Positions 1 to 8,062 of a DNA stretch of 64,000 bases are shown piece after piece; within the stretch, counting starts at the first letter, position 1, and the number at the start of each line of letters is the position of its first letter. The notes under the pieces are model-generated. The model saw nothing but the letters and a program-made list of their open reading frames with translations. It was not told the DNA's origin and ran no database searches. Both the position numbers and the translations under genes were made by a program. The DNA lies in contig NZ_JAVRHV010000008.1 of the NCBI RefSeq assembly GCF_031846385.1, positions 96,519 through 160,518 on the forward strand. Direction: 5' to 3'. Source of the stretch: Urechidicola vernalis. Lineage in GTDB: Bacteria; Bacteroidota; Bacteroidia; Flavobacteriales; Flavobacteriaceae.

Positions 1-1083
1 CCCTCTAGAATGCAAGCCATCAAATATTTCCCATTTCATTCCTACACCCAATGCATTTAGTGGATAAGCGCTAACTTCTTCAAAACCTAAAATTCCAAGT
101 TCGCCATTTGTCATTCCTGCGTATTGGTGTGTATAAAAAGCTTGTACCTTAGGTAAATATCCGCTCACTTCAGATTTATATTTGTACTCGGAAGCAATGA
201 TTGATTCATCTAAAGCCGTTATTTCTGGTCTGTCTAAATATGTTTTTTCTAATTCTTGATTTAATCTTGGAGTCAATTCAACCTCTAAAAGTTCTAATTG
301 AATAATTGGAATACCCGTTAGTTGTTCTAATTTTAACATTAATAACTCTTTAGCACCTTCATATTCTAATTGCTTTGAATCTAATTCTAGTTGAAATATT
401 TCCGTTTTCTGCAATTCATGTCTTGTAATTAAACCTTGTTCAAATGCTTTTTTCGCAACTAAAGTTTCCTTGTTTAAACGCTCTCTTTGAATATTTAATA
501 CAAGTTTTGTTTTCTCAAGCAAAGCAATTTTGTCGTAATATTCAGAAACTTCTATGATAAGATCTGCTTCTCTCTGAATATATTGTTGTTCTTGAGCTTT
601 AATTTTATGCTCCATAGCTTTGGATAAATATGGAGCCTTTAAACCTGTAAATAAGGTCCATTTGGCGGTCAATCCTCCCATCCATAAATTACCATTAAAA
701 TCTATATTTTGATCTATTGGCGGAATTTCTAGACCCGTACTTGGGACTGTGATAGGCGGAAATCCTGGAATAATTGGAGGAAGATTGAATCCAGGAACAT
801 CTATCGGAATGGATGTTGTTTCAAGGTTTAATTCTCCTTGTGTATAGGCATATTTCCCTCCAAGTTCAACGGTTGGAATATAAGTATGCAATATACTTTT
901 TTTGGTTTCTTCAGATTTTTCAATTTCAAGCGCGCTATTTTTTAAAGCAGCATTATTTTCAATAGCCTTAGATAATATTGTTTGAAGGTTTAAAGAATCT
1001 ATACTGTTTTGAGCAGAGCCTTGTGAAAAATAAAAGAAGACAAATCCATAATAGCAGAATTTGCTAAAAAGCGATAATTTCAT
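1..1083 (-). CDS. TolC family outer membrane efflux protein (partial)
   Basis: The gene starts with ATG at 1083 and runs off the left edge after 361 codons, so its C-terminus is missing. The N-terminus is a Sec signal peptide ending near QGSAQ, followed by the long amphipathic helical stretches typical of TolC trimers (heptad-like runs rich in K, E, L and A around residues 40-60 and 165-260). A proline-rich loop (PGFNLPPIIPGFPPI, about residue 95) sits where TolC proteins have a beta-barrel hairpin. The visible end (GVGMKWEIFDG) matches the second beta-hairpin of the second structural repeat. TolC proteins form the outer-membrane exit duct of RND or ABC efflux pumps; the partner pump would lie to the left of the window. 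Family call is firm; the substrate cannot be inferred. Confidence 0.85.
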   Translation of the reverse strand, partial: MKLSLFSKFCYYGFVFFYFSQGSAQNSIDSLNLQTILSKAIENNAALKNSALEIEKSEETKKSILHTYIPTVELGGKYAYTQGELNLETTSIPIDVPGFNLPPIIPGFPPITVPSTGLEIPPIDQNIDFNGNLWMGGLTAKWTLFTGLKAPYLSKAMEHKIKAQEQQYIQREADLIIEVSEYYDKIALLEKTKLVLNIQRERLNKETLVAKKAFEQGLITRHELQKTEIFQLELDSKQLEYEGAKELLMLKLEQLTGIPIIQLELLEVELTPRLNQELEKTYLDRPEITALDESIIASEYKYKSEVSGYLPKVQAFYTHQYAGMTNGELGILGFEEVSAYPLNALGVGMKWEIFDGLHSRG

Positions 1084-1101
1084 TAAGCAATTTTTAAAAA
1101 A

Positions 1102-1135
1102 TCAGATTAGTTATAAATATAGGAAACTAATCTGA
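1102..1135. promoter_or_regulatory. 11-bp perfect inverted repeat upstream of the TolC-like gene
   Basis: TCAGATTAGTT at 1102-1112 is perfectly mirrored by AACTAATCTGA at 1125-1135 around a 12-nt AT-rich spacer. It lies in the 78-nt gap between the end of mgtE and the ATG of the TolC-like gene, 19 nt upstream of that ATG. There is no T-run after either arm, so an operator or leader hairpin is as likely as a terminator. Function is inferred from position only. Confidence 0.5.
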
Positions 1136-1161
1136 GTAAGCAAAAGGATTCAAAAGATCAA

Positions 1162-2514
1162 TTAAAATCCCCCCAACATCATTTTGGCAATGATAAAGAA
1201 TAAGTAGATACCAAATATATCATTACTAGTAGTTATAAATGGCCCCGTAGCAATAGCTGGATCAATACCCCGTTTGTCTAATACTATAGGAACGAAAGTA
1301 CCAACCAACGCTGCTACTATTATTACACATAACATGGATAAAGCAATAGTTAAGCCGAACTGAAAGGATAAGCCAATTAACGGAGAAACCGCAAGAATAA
1401 TTAGTCCAAGTACTATTCCGTTTATAAGGCTTAATCCTACTTCTTTAAGTAAACGATTTAGTAGACTTCCTTTTACGATATCATTGGCCAAACCTTGTAC
1501 AATAATTGCGCTAGATTGTACCCCAACATTTCCAGCCATGGCCGCTATAAGTGGAGTAAAGAAAAATAGATGCTTATAACTGCTTAAGGCATCTTCAAAA
1601 CCTTCCATAATAAATACGGCTCCAAGCCCTCCGAATAAACCTAGAATTAACCAAGGCAAACGTGCTTTTACCAATTCTTTTATGCTGTCATCCGCTTCTA
1701 CATCTTGTGAAATACCTGCTGCTAATTGATAATCTTTTTCCGCCTCTTCCTTTATTACATCTACAATATCATCAATCGTAATTCTACCAACAAGTACTTG
1801 GTTGTCATCAACAACCGGAATAGCTTCCAAATCATACTTCTGCATGACTTTGGCAACTTCTTCAGCGTCTAAATTTACATTTACAAAATCTACTTTTGGA
1901 CGAACGATTTTTGAAATGTTTCCTCTTGCAGGAGCCATTAAAAGATCTTTTAATGATAGCCTACCAATTAGTTGGCCTTCATCGTTTACCACATAAATTG
2001 AGTGTACACGGGTAACTTCTTCTGCTTGGGTACGCATTTCTTTAACACACCTAGTAACGGTCCAGTTTTCATTAACCATTACCATTTCTTTTGCCATTAA
2101 ACCACCAGCCGAATCTTCGTCATAGGCTAATAGTTCTTGTATATCTGCCTTAAACTCTTCATCTTCAATCTCAGAAATTACTTTTTCTTGACGTTCTTCT
2201 GGTAACTCGGCAATAATATCCGCCGCATCATCAGAATCTAATTCATCAATCTCTTCTGCAATTTCTTTTACCGATAAGTTTTTCAGAATTTTTTCACGAA
2301 CATCTTCGTCCAATTCCATCAAAATATCAGAAGTCTTTTCACTATCTAATAATTTGATGATATAGGTGGCTTCATCAAAATTAACCTCGTCTAAAATCTC
2401 AGCAACATCAGCAAAGTGTTCCTCGGCTAGTAATTCTTGAATAGCAACATCCGATTGGGTTGCTACCAAGGCTGCTATTTGTGTGATTAAATCTTTGTTA
2501 ATTTCTATTGCCAT
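1162..2514 (-). CDS. mgtE: Magnesium transporter MgtE
   Basis: MgtE is a homodimeric inner-membrane Mg2+ channel gated by its cytosolic domains. The protein shows the acidic N-terminal superhelical domain (residues about 1-130, with repeated LDSEKTSDIL and DDAADIIAELP), a CBS pair (about 135-255) and five C-terminal membrane segments. GNVGVQ and the DPAIATGPF pore region carry the conserved Asp of the Mg2+ site. A longer reading frame begins at a TTG at 2523, but the ATG at 2514 directly follows a GAGGAAG purine run, so I chose ATG (450 aa, usual family length). The start lies inside the 3' end of rsmA (stop at 2498), so the two genes overlap and are probably translationally coupled. No M-box-like leader is possible because the upstream region is coding. 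Confidence 0.95.
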   Translation of the reverse strand: MAIEINKDLITQIAALVATQSDVAIQELLAEEHFADVAEILDEVNFDEATYIIKLLDSEKTSDILMELDEDVREKILKNLSVKEIAEEIDELDSDDAADIIAELPEERQEKVISEIEDEEFKADIQELLAYDEDSAGGLMAKEMVMVNENWTVTRCVKEMRTQAEEVTRVHSIYVVNDEGQLIGRLSLKDLLMAPARGNISKIVRPKVDFVNVNLDAEEVAKVMQKYDLEAIPVVDDNQVLVGRITIDDIVDVIKEEAEKDYQLAAGISQDVEADDSIKELVKARLPWLILGLFGGLGAVFIMEGFEDALSSYKHLFFFTPLIAAMAGNVGVQSSAIIVQGLANDIVKGSLLNRLLKEVGLSLINGIVLGLIILAVSPLIGLSFQFGLTIALSMLCVIIVAALVGTFVPIVLDKRGIDPAIATGPFITTSNDIFGIYLFFIIAKMMLGGF

Positions 2515-3286
2515 CTTCCTCAATTTTGGCAGTTAAGTCAAAAAATTGATTGACTGATAATTGCTCTGGACGCATGGCAAATATAGCATCTTCTCGTAAT
2601 TTATCTGAAAGATTGAAAGATTTTAAACTTCCGCGCAACATTTTACGACGTTGATTGAAAGCAGTTTTAACAACTCGAAAGAATAATTTTTCATTAACAG
2701 GAAGTGTGTAATTTTCTTTTCTGATTAATCTAATAACTCCAGAATCTACTTTTGGTGGAGGATTAAAAACTGAAGGAGGTACTGTAAAAAGATATTCAAC
2801 ATCATAAAATGCCTGTGTTAAAACAGAAAGAATTCCATACACCTTACTGCCTTCTTTTTCAGCAATACGTTTTGCAACTTCCTTTTGAAACATGCCCGAA
2901 AACTCGGGAATCATATTTCTATTTTCAATCGCTTTAAAAACGATTTGAGAAGAAATATTATAAGGAAAATTACCAATTATGGCGATTTGCTTATTCTGAA
3001 ATTCAGTTCGCAAGTCTATTTTTAAAAAGTCCGCTTCTAAAATTTCAAAATCTAATTTTTGAACTTCTCTGGCTGTTTTTAAATATTCAACAGATTCCGT
3101 ATCAATTTCTATAACATGTACATTTACATCTTTAGGAATTACATACTTGGTAAGAACCCCCATTCCTGGACCAATTTCTAGCACATCTTTATAACCACTC
3201 AATGTTAATGAATCTGCTATTTTTTTGGCAATATCTTCATCTTTTAAAAAATGTTGCCCTAGATGTTTTTTTGCTTTAACGGTCAT
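2498..3286 (-). CDS. rsmA: 16S rRNA dimethyladenosine transferase RsmA
   Basis: RsmA (KsgA) dimethylates two adjacent adenines in the 3' terminal helix of 16S rRNA using S-adenosylmethionine, a late quality step in 30S assembly. The 262-aa length is normal. The KKHLGQHFLKD start, the SAM motif VLEIGPGMGVLT (about residues 35-46), the acidic EID (about 61) and the catalytic NFPYNISS (IV of the N6-methylase family, about residue 106) are all visible, followed by the small helical C-terminal domain with FNQRRKMLRGSLK. It begins 8 nt after the DUF4286 gene and overlaps mgtE, forming a minus-strand transcription unit. Assignment is secure. Confidence 0.97.
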   Translation of the reverse strand: MTVKAKKHLGQHFLKDEDIAKKIADSLTLSGYKDVLEIGPGMGVLTKYVIPKDVNVHVIEIDTESVEYLKTAREVQKLDFEILEADFLKIDLRTEFQNKQIAIIGNFPYNISSQIVFKAIENRNMIPEFSGMFQKEVAKRIAEKEGSKVYGILSVLTQAFYDVEYLFTVPPSVFNPPPKVDSGVIRLIRKENYTLPVNEKLFFRVVKTAFNQRRKMLRGSLKSFNLSDKLREDAIFAMRPEQLSVNQFFDLTAKIEEDGNRN

Positions 3287-3294
3287 AAAAAATC

Positions 3295-3612
3295 TTATTT
3301 ACTGATCTCAGAAATCACCTTTAATTGTGTCGCAAAGGTCCCAAATTTCCCGCTAAATAATCTCATTTCTGCTTCTTTGAATTTATAAGACTCCTCCGCT
3401 AAAAACTGCTGTAAATCCGTTTTATTTGCGGCAGTGTATTGTACAGCATATGTTATACCTCCCATATCTTCTTCAACCAAAACATGGCATAATTTTATAC
3501 TTATAAATTTCCCTGTTTCTAATATTGCAGGAATATTTACATCATGCATCCAGGTTAGCCATTTTTCATTGATACTCTCATCTACATTAATCGTTTCGTT
3601 GTGTATAAACAT
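3295..3612 (-). CDS. DUF4286 family protein
   Basis: A 105-residue soluble protein with the ferredoxin-like dimeric alpha/beta pattern of DUF4286: MFIHNETINVDESINEKWL opening, a central HVLVEEDMGGITYAVQY strand pair, and a C-terminal FGTFATQLKVI segment. No catalytic residues are obvious and the biochemical role of the family is unknown. It sits 8 nt upstream of rsmA and 12 nt downstream of the TPR gene on the same strand, so it is probably co-transcribed with both. Being next to rsmA is a common arrangement in Flavobacteriia as far as I recall, but this does not define its function. Confidence 0.85.
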   Translation of the reverse strand: MFIHNETINVDESINEKWLTWMHDVNIPAILETGKFISIKLCHVLVEEDMGGITYAVQYTAANKTDLQQFLAEESYKFKEAEMRLFSGKFGTFATQLKVISEISK

Positions 3613-3624
3613 GTGTTTTATTTT

Positions 3625-5403
3625 TTATTGAAGATCATCTCCTCTTAAAGTTCTAAATTTCTTTCGTGCCTCTACCAAATGAATGCTAGAAGGAAAGTCA
3701 AAAATAATCTTTTGGTAGTATTCTTTAGCCTTTTCAGTATTGTTTTGTTTAAAATAAAGTTCTGCCAATTTAAAATAAGCATCATCAACAAGAATGTCTT
3801 CTGTATTGATTTCGATTAGTTTTAAATAGTTGCTTTCCGCACTTGTTAGGTCGCCAATTTTTTCGAAGATCTCCGCTTGTTTAAACAAAGTTTCGTCTTC
3901 TATGGCGTGTCCTTTGTGTTCGGTTAAAATCACAGACAAGGAATCTATAGCGGCTTTGTCTTTATTTTGAAACGCTAATAAATCTGATTTTGCATACAAT
4001 TTTAAGGCTGTCTTTAAAGAATCCTGAACCGTATTGTCATCAATAATCAAACTTAAATCCAATGCATCGTTTGCTATTAATTGCGAGGTTGATCCTTTTA
4101 AAACCTTCAATTGAGTTTGCGCCCATTTAAAATCGCCTTTATAAAAACTTGTTTGTGCTACTTTAAAACGTGCCTCTTGCGCCAAAACATGATTTTTTAG
4201 TTTTGTTTGCACTTGAGAATAATAGATTAAGGCTTCGTTAAAACTACCTTTAAACACAAGTACATCTCCAAGTTTTAATTTTATATTTCCTTTCTCAAAA
4301 TCATCACTTCTAAAGTTCAATGCGTTTTTTAGAATGTCAATACTTTTATCGGATTGGTTTCTTTTAAAGGTTAAAAAATCGGCATATGCAACTTGAATAT
4401 CAATGGTGTTGGAGTTGATTCCATACTCTGAAAAAAGTTCTTGAAATTTTTCATCTACAATTTCCAAATCGGACTCGGTTTCAATAAAAACATACAATAA
4501 ATAGAGTTTAGCATCTATAGATTCTATTGGGTTTTCTGCATGCTCTAGAACATAGGTAAAGCAGTTTTTAGAGGTGTTAAAATCTTCATTCCTAAATGCA
4601 ATTTCTCCCAAGGTTTTAATGCCAATTAATCCAATGCTATCTGCGTCTCTCATGTGCAGTGCTTTTTCTTGAATAAATGCACGTCCATATTGTTTCTGTT
4701 GCATGAATAACCAACTTAATAATTGATTCCAAGAATTTAATTGATTGCTTTGTAATCTTTTTAAAAGCAGATTTTTAAATAGAATATTGTATTCATTTTC
4801 GCTATCATCCGTAATGTATTTTCCAACATACCGTAGAATTGTGGTTCGGTATTTTTCATTTTTTTCAACCATGTCTAAGTAGGCATTGAACATATTGTCA
4901 ATCTCTCCTTTCTCACCGTATATGGTTGCAATTTGAATATTGAAATTAGAATTAGGGTTGGCATCCATCACAATTTGATACGATTGTAAAGCATAGTCTA
5001 ATAAATGATTATTTTGAAAAGCCCTCCCTACCGAATATCCGTAACTTTGTTTTTCTTGAAGGCCATTAATTGCTTTATCGTAATTTTCTTTTGCTCTTAC
5101 ATGGTCATATTGCAATTCATAGTTGTACCCTAACTCAACATAAAATTGTATTTGATTAGGGTATTTTTTAAGATGATTTGTAATGATTTCCTCAGTTTTA
5201 GTATAATCTTCTAATTGTCTGTAGCAATAAATTAAGCGTGTAAAATAATTTGAATTAAAATTATTTTCCTCGTATAGGACTTTATAAATGCTTGCGGACT
5301 TTTCATACTCACCTTTTCTAAAATAATCATATGCCAATTGCTGATCTTGCCCATATAATAAGGCAGAACAAAACAAAACAAGTATGATGATAAGGTTTTT
5401 CAT
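3625..5403 (-). CDS. Secreted tetratricopeptide-repeat protein
   Basis: A 592-aa protein with a clear signal peptide (MKNLIIILVLFCSALLYGQ), so it acts in the periplasm or at the outer membrane. The body is almost entirely helical TPR-like repeats; the clearest copies are YDYFRKGEYEKSASIYKVLY near residue 25 and AELYFKQNNTEKAKEYYQKI near the C-terminus. Such proteins are scaffolds; no enzymatic domain is visible. It heads the minus-strand run towards DUF4286, rsmA and mgtE. A TAnnTTTG box lies 19 nt upstream of its ATG. Specific partner unknown. Confidence 0.85.
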   Translation of the reverse strand: MKNLIIILVLFCSALLYGQDQQLAYDYFRKGEYEKSASIYKVLYEENNFNSNYFTRLIYCYRQLEDYTKTEEIITNHLKKYPNQIQFYVELGYNYELQYDHVRAKENYDKAINGLQEKQSYGYSVGRAFQNNHLLDYALQSYQIVMDANPNSNFNIQIATIYGEKGEIDNMFNAYLDMVEKNEKYRTTILRYVGKYITDDSENEYNILFKNLLLKRLQSNQLNSWNQLLSWLFMQQKQYGRAFIQEKALHMRDADSIGLIGIKTLGEIAFRNEDFNTSKNCFTYVLEHAENPIESIDAKLYLLYVFIETESDLEIVDEKFQELFSEYGINSNTIDIQVAYADFLTFKRNQSDKSIDILKNALNFRSDDFEKGNIKLKLGDVLVFKGSFNEALIYYSQVQTKLKNHVLAQEARFKVAQTSFYKGDFKWAQTQLKVLKGSTSQLIANDALDLSLIIDDNTVQDSLKTALKLYAKSDLLAFQNKDKAAIDSLSVILTEHKGHAIEDETLFKQAEIFEKIGDLTSAESNYLKLIEINTEDILVDDAYFKLAELYFKQNNTEKAKEYYQKIIFDFPSSIHLVEARKKFRTLRGDDLQ

Positions 5404-5421
5404 TTGCTAATAGGTACTCTT

Positions 5422-5429
5422 CAAAGATA
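5422..5429 (-). promoter_or_regulatory. Putative -7 box (TATCTTTG) for the TPR-rsmA-mgtE unit
   Basis: Minus-strand TATCTTTG is an exact match to the Bacteroidota TAnnTTTG -7 consensus and lies 19 nt upstream of the ATG at 5403. No convincing -33 TTG at the expected spacing was found. Confidence 0.5.
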
Positions 5430-5540
5430 CCAAAGAAACTGTTAAAATTTTCGTAAAAGAAGACATTTCGAACGATACGTTGTAACATTTTGGCATGAAA
5501 CTTGTCTTAAAGGTATACAATCAAATTAAACTAATCTATT

Positions 5541-5684
5541 ATGAAAGAATTAATCAAACAATACGAGAATGCAAAGTCTAGATCTAAAGACTTTATGAAA
5601 AAAGGAAATTTAAGCGCTTATTTCGAAACTTTAGTAGAAATGAACAACTATAAAAAATTAATGGTAGCAGTTGCTGCTAATTAA
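5541..5684 (+). CDS. Small 47-residue protein, unknown function
   Basis: An ATG at 5541 opens a 47-codon frame ending at TAA 5682-5684: it begins MKELIKQYENAKSRSKDFMK and ends KLMVAVAAN. It is predicted to be a soluble, basic, mostly helical peptide with no signal peptide or membrane segment. The gene is orphaned between divergent neighbours: 137 nt of free upstream DNA on the left, and a tail-to-tail overlap of 8 nt with the stop region of serS on the right. Coding character is supported by the amphipathic composition, clean start and stop, and resemblance to small conserved flavobacterial hypothetical proteins I have seen, but no family name can be given. Confidence 0.6.
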   Translation: MKELIKQYENAKSRSKDFMKKGNLSAYFETLVEMNNYKKLMVAVAAN

Positions 5685-6951
5685 TCATATCAAACCCACA
5701 ATAAGGTATTAAAACTTCCGGAATTTTAATTCCTTCTGGTGTTTGGCAATTTTCCAAAATCCCAGCAAGTACTCTTGGCAATGCCAAAGAACTTCCATTT
5801 AGCGTGTGCGCCAATTCGCTCTTACCATTTTCATTTTTAAAACGCAATTTTAGGCGATTTGCTTGAAATGTTTCAAAATTAGAAACAGAACTAATTTCTA
5901 ACCATCTGTCTTGTGCTGTAGAAAAGACTTCAAAGTCAAAGGTTAGTGTTGCGGTAAATCCTAAATCGCCTCCGCAGAGTCTTAAAATTCTGTACGGTAA
6001 TTTCAATTCTTGTAAAATTCCTTTTACGTGTTCTACCATACCATCTAAAGCAGTGTATGAATTTGAAGGGTGTTCTAATCGTATTATTTCTACCTTATCA
6101 AATTGATGCAAACGATTTAAGCCACGAACGTGGGCTCCATAACTACCTGCTTCACGTCTAAAACATGGGGTATAGGCGGTGTTTGTAATTGGGAAGTCAG
6201 ACTCCTTTAGCAAAACATCTCTATAAATATTTGTTACTGGAACCTCTCCAGTTGGAATCAAATACAAATTATCCAATCCAACATGATACATTTGGCCTTC
6301 CTTGTCTGGCAATTGCCCAGTTCCTTTTCCAGACTCTTCGTTTACCAAATGAGGAACTTGGACTTCATTATATCCTGCTGCCGCATTTTTATCTAAAAAG
6401 TAATTGATCAAAGCACGTTGCAAACGCGCTCCTTTACCTTTGTAAACCGGAAACCCAGCACCTGTAATTTTATTACCTAATTCAAAGTCAATGATGTCAT
6501 ACTTCTTCGCTAATTCCCAATGTGGTAAGGCTCCTTCGTGTAAGTTAGGAATACTCCCTTCTTCAAATATAGTTTCATTATCCTCTTCTGAAGTGCCTGC
6601 AGGAACAGAAGCATGAGGAACATTTGGAATTTGATAAAGCAATTCTTGTAACTCTTCTGCTAACGCGTTTAACTTTTCAATTAAGATTTTAGAATCTTCC
6701 TTAAGGCGCCCTGTTTTTGCTTTTAATTCATTCGCTTTTTTAACTTCTCCAGTTCTAAAAAGCATGCCTATTTCTTTCGATAATTTATTAGATTCAGCTA
6801 GGGTGTTGTCTAATTCTGTTTGCGCATTTCTTCTGCCATCATCTGTAGATACCACCTTGTTAAGGATTGTTTCAGCATCAGCAAAATTTCTCTTGGCCAA
6901 TCCTTTTAAAACAGTATCCTTGTTTTCTCTAATAAATGCTACTTGTAACAT
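5677..6951 (-). CDS. serS: Seryl-tRNA synthetase
   Basis: SerS charges tRNA-Ser (and tRNA-Sec where present) with serine. The 424-aa protein has the N-terminal antiparallel coiled-coil arm that grips the tRNA long variable arm (about residues 1-105), then the class II catalytic core: PTGEVP, motif 2 around CFRREAGSYG, and motif 3 with LNGSSLALPRVLAGILENCQ. Its last 8 nt overlap the convergent 47-residue gene. A TAAATTTG -7 box lies 29 nt upstream of the ATG inside the end of ribF, giving serS its own promoter although it directly follows ribF. Assignment is secure. Confidence 0.98.
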   Translation of the reverse strand: MLQVAFIRENKDTVLKGLAKRNFADAETILNKVVSTDDGRRNAQTELDNTLAESNKLSKEIGMLFRTGEVKKANELKAKTGRLKEDSKILIEKLNALAEELQELLYQIPNVPHASVPAGTSEEDNETIFEEGSIPNLHEGALPHWELAKKYDIIDFELGNKITGAGFPVYKGKGARLQRALINYFLDKNAAAGYNEVQVPHLVNEESGKGTGQLPDKEGQMYHVGLDNLYLIPTGEVPVTNIYRDVLLKESDFPITNTAYTPCFRREAGSYGAHVRGLNRLHQFDKVEIIRLEHPSNSYTALDGMVEHVKGILQELKLPYRILRLCGGDLGFTATLTFDFEVFSTAQDRWLEISSVSNFETFQANRLKLRFKNENGKSELAHTLNGSSLALPRVLAGILENCQTPEGIKIPEVLIPYCGFDMIN

Positions 6952-6980
6952 AGGTCTAAATTTGTACGTATTTAAAAGCG

Positions 6981-6988
6981 CAAATTTA
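6981..6988 (-). promoter_or_regulatory. Putative -7 box (TAAATTTG) for serS
   Basis: Exact TAnnTTTG match on the minus strand, 29 nt upstream of the serS ATG and overlapping the ribF stop codon region. Confidence 0.45.
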
Positions 6989-7927
6989 GGAAATAGAAGT
7001 CAGATTATTAATAAACTCCGTTGATTTACTTTTATCTATTTGCAATTGCTCTTTAAGCGAATCTAAAGAGTCAAATTTTTGTTCATCTCTAAGGAATTCT
7101 AATAATTCAACCGTGATTTCTTTACCGTATAAATTGGTGTTTAATTTGAAAAAATGAATTTCAATTGTTTGATTTTTTCCATTAACTGTAGGTCGGTTGC
7201 CAATGTTCATCATGCCAAAATATTCCTTGTTTTCAATTGTAGACTTTACTACATAAACTCCTGTCTTGGGAATGATTTTATAATTTTCTGCAATTTTAAT
7301 ATTTGCTGTTGGAAAACCTAATGATGTTCCTAGATTTTCACCTTTAGAGACAACACCTGTTAAGTTAAAATTATATCCTAAAAATTTATTTGCCTTTATA
7401 ATATTTCCTTTCGAAATAGCAGTTCTAATTTTTGTAGAACTTATGGCAATATCATTTAAATTTTGAGCTGGAATTTCTTCTAATTCAAAATCGAACATTT
7501 CACCGTATTCTTTTAATTGTTCAAAATTACCCTCTCTGTTTTTCCCAAAATGGTGATCGTAACCAATAATTAGTTTCGATATATTTAATTTATTGACCAA
7601 TACATCTCTCACAAATTCAAAAGCAGTCAATCTCGAAAATTCTTTATCAAATGGATGAATTATCAATTCATCTAAACCTAATTTGTCTAGTAGATTGCTT
7701 TTCTCCCGAAGCGTATTTATCAGTTTTATTTCTTGATCTTTTTGCAACACCATTCTAGGGTGTGGAAAAAAAGTAAGCAGCACTGAGGTTTCGTTTTTAT
7801 TTCTAGAAGCATTTAATAATTGTTCAATTATTTTTTTATGCCCTAAATGAACCCCGTCAAAAGTTCCTATGGTAACAACCGTTCTTTTTGAAGTTGAAAA
7901 ATTTGAAAAATTATGCGTGGTGTTCAA
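6986..7927 (-). CDS. ribF: Bifunctional riboflavin kinase / FAD synthetase RibF
   Basis: RibF phosphorylates riboflavin to FMN and adenylates FMN to FAD. The N-terminal nucleotidyltransferase domain shows TIGTFDGVHLGHKK (HxGH-type site, about residues 20-33) and GYDHHFGKNREG; the C-terminal flavokinase domain shows GENLGTSLGFPTANI (about 205) and the Mg-ATP loop NIGNRPTVNG. At 313 aa it is the usual length. No in-frame ATG exists between the upstream TAA stop and the conserved TVVTIGTFDG segment, so translation must begin at the TTG at 7927 or an even rarer codon. A TACTTTTG box lies 27 nt upstream. Confidence 0.96.
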   Translation of the reverse strand: MNTTHNFSNFSTSKRTVVTIGTFDGVHLGHKKIIEQLLNASRNKNETSVLLTFFPHPRMVLQKDQEIKLINTLREKSNLLDKLGLDELIIHPFDKEFSRLTAFEFVRDVLVNKLNISKLIIGYDHHFGKNREGNFEQLKEYGEMFDFELEEIPAQNLNDIAISSTKIRTAISKGNIIKANKFLGYNFNLTGVVSKGENLGTSLGFPTANIKIAENYKIIPKTGVYVVKSTIENKEYFGMMNIGNRPTVNGKNQTIEIHFFKLNTNLYGKEITVELLEFLRDEQKFDSLDSLKEQLQIDKSKSTEFINNLTSIS

Positions 7928-7954
7928 CGATTAGAAATAATAAATTATCAAAAG

Positions 7955-7962
7955 CAAAAGTA
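7955..7962 (-). promoter_or_regulatory. Putative -7 box (TACTTTTG) for ribF
   Basis: Minus-strand TACTTTTG matches TAnnTTTG and sits 27 nt upstream of the TTG start codon of ribF. Confidence 0.45.
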
Positions 7963-8062
7963 AATAAAATATAGGTTTCTAAACGAAGAAGCGCTTGTAA
8001 AAAGCTATTTTTGTTAATTATAAAATAAAGGCTAATTTTACAAAAGCCCCAATTATGCTATT

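Noticed and set aside
2515..2523. TTG start for mgtE three codons upstream
   Set aside because: The ATG at 2514 directly follows a purine-rich GAGGAAG and gives the usual N-terminus.
2515..3286. Mg2+ riboswitch (M-box) for mgtE
   Set aside because: The upstream sequence is rsmA coding DNA and overlaps the mgtE start; there is no room for a leader.
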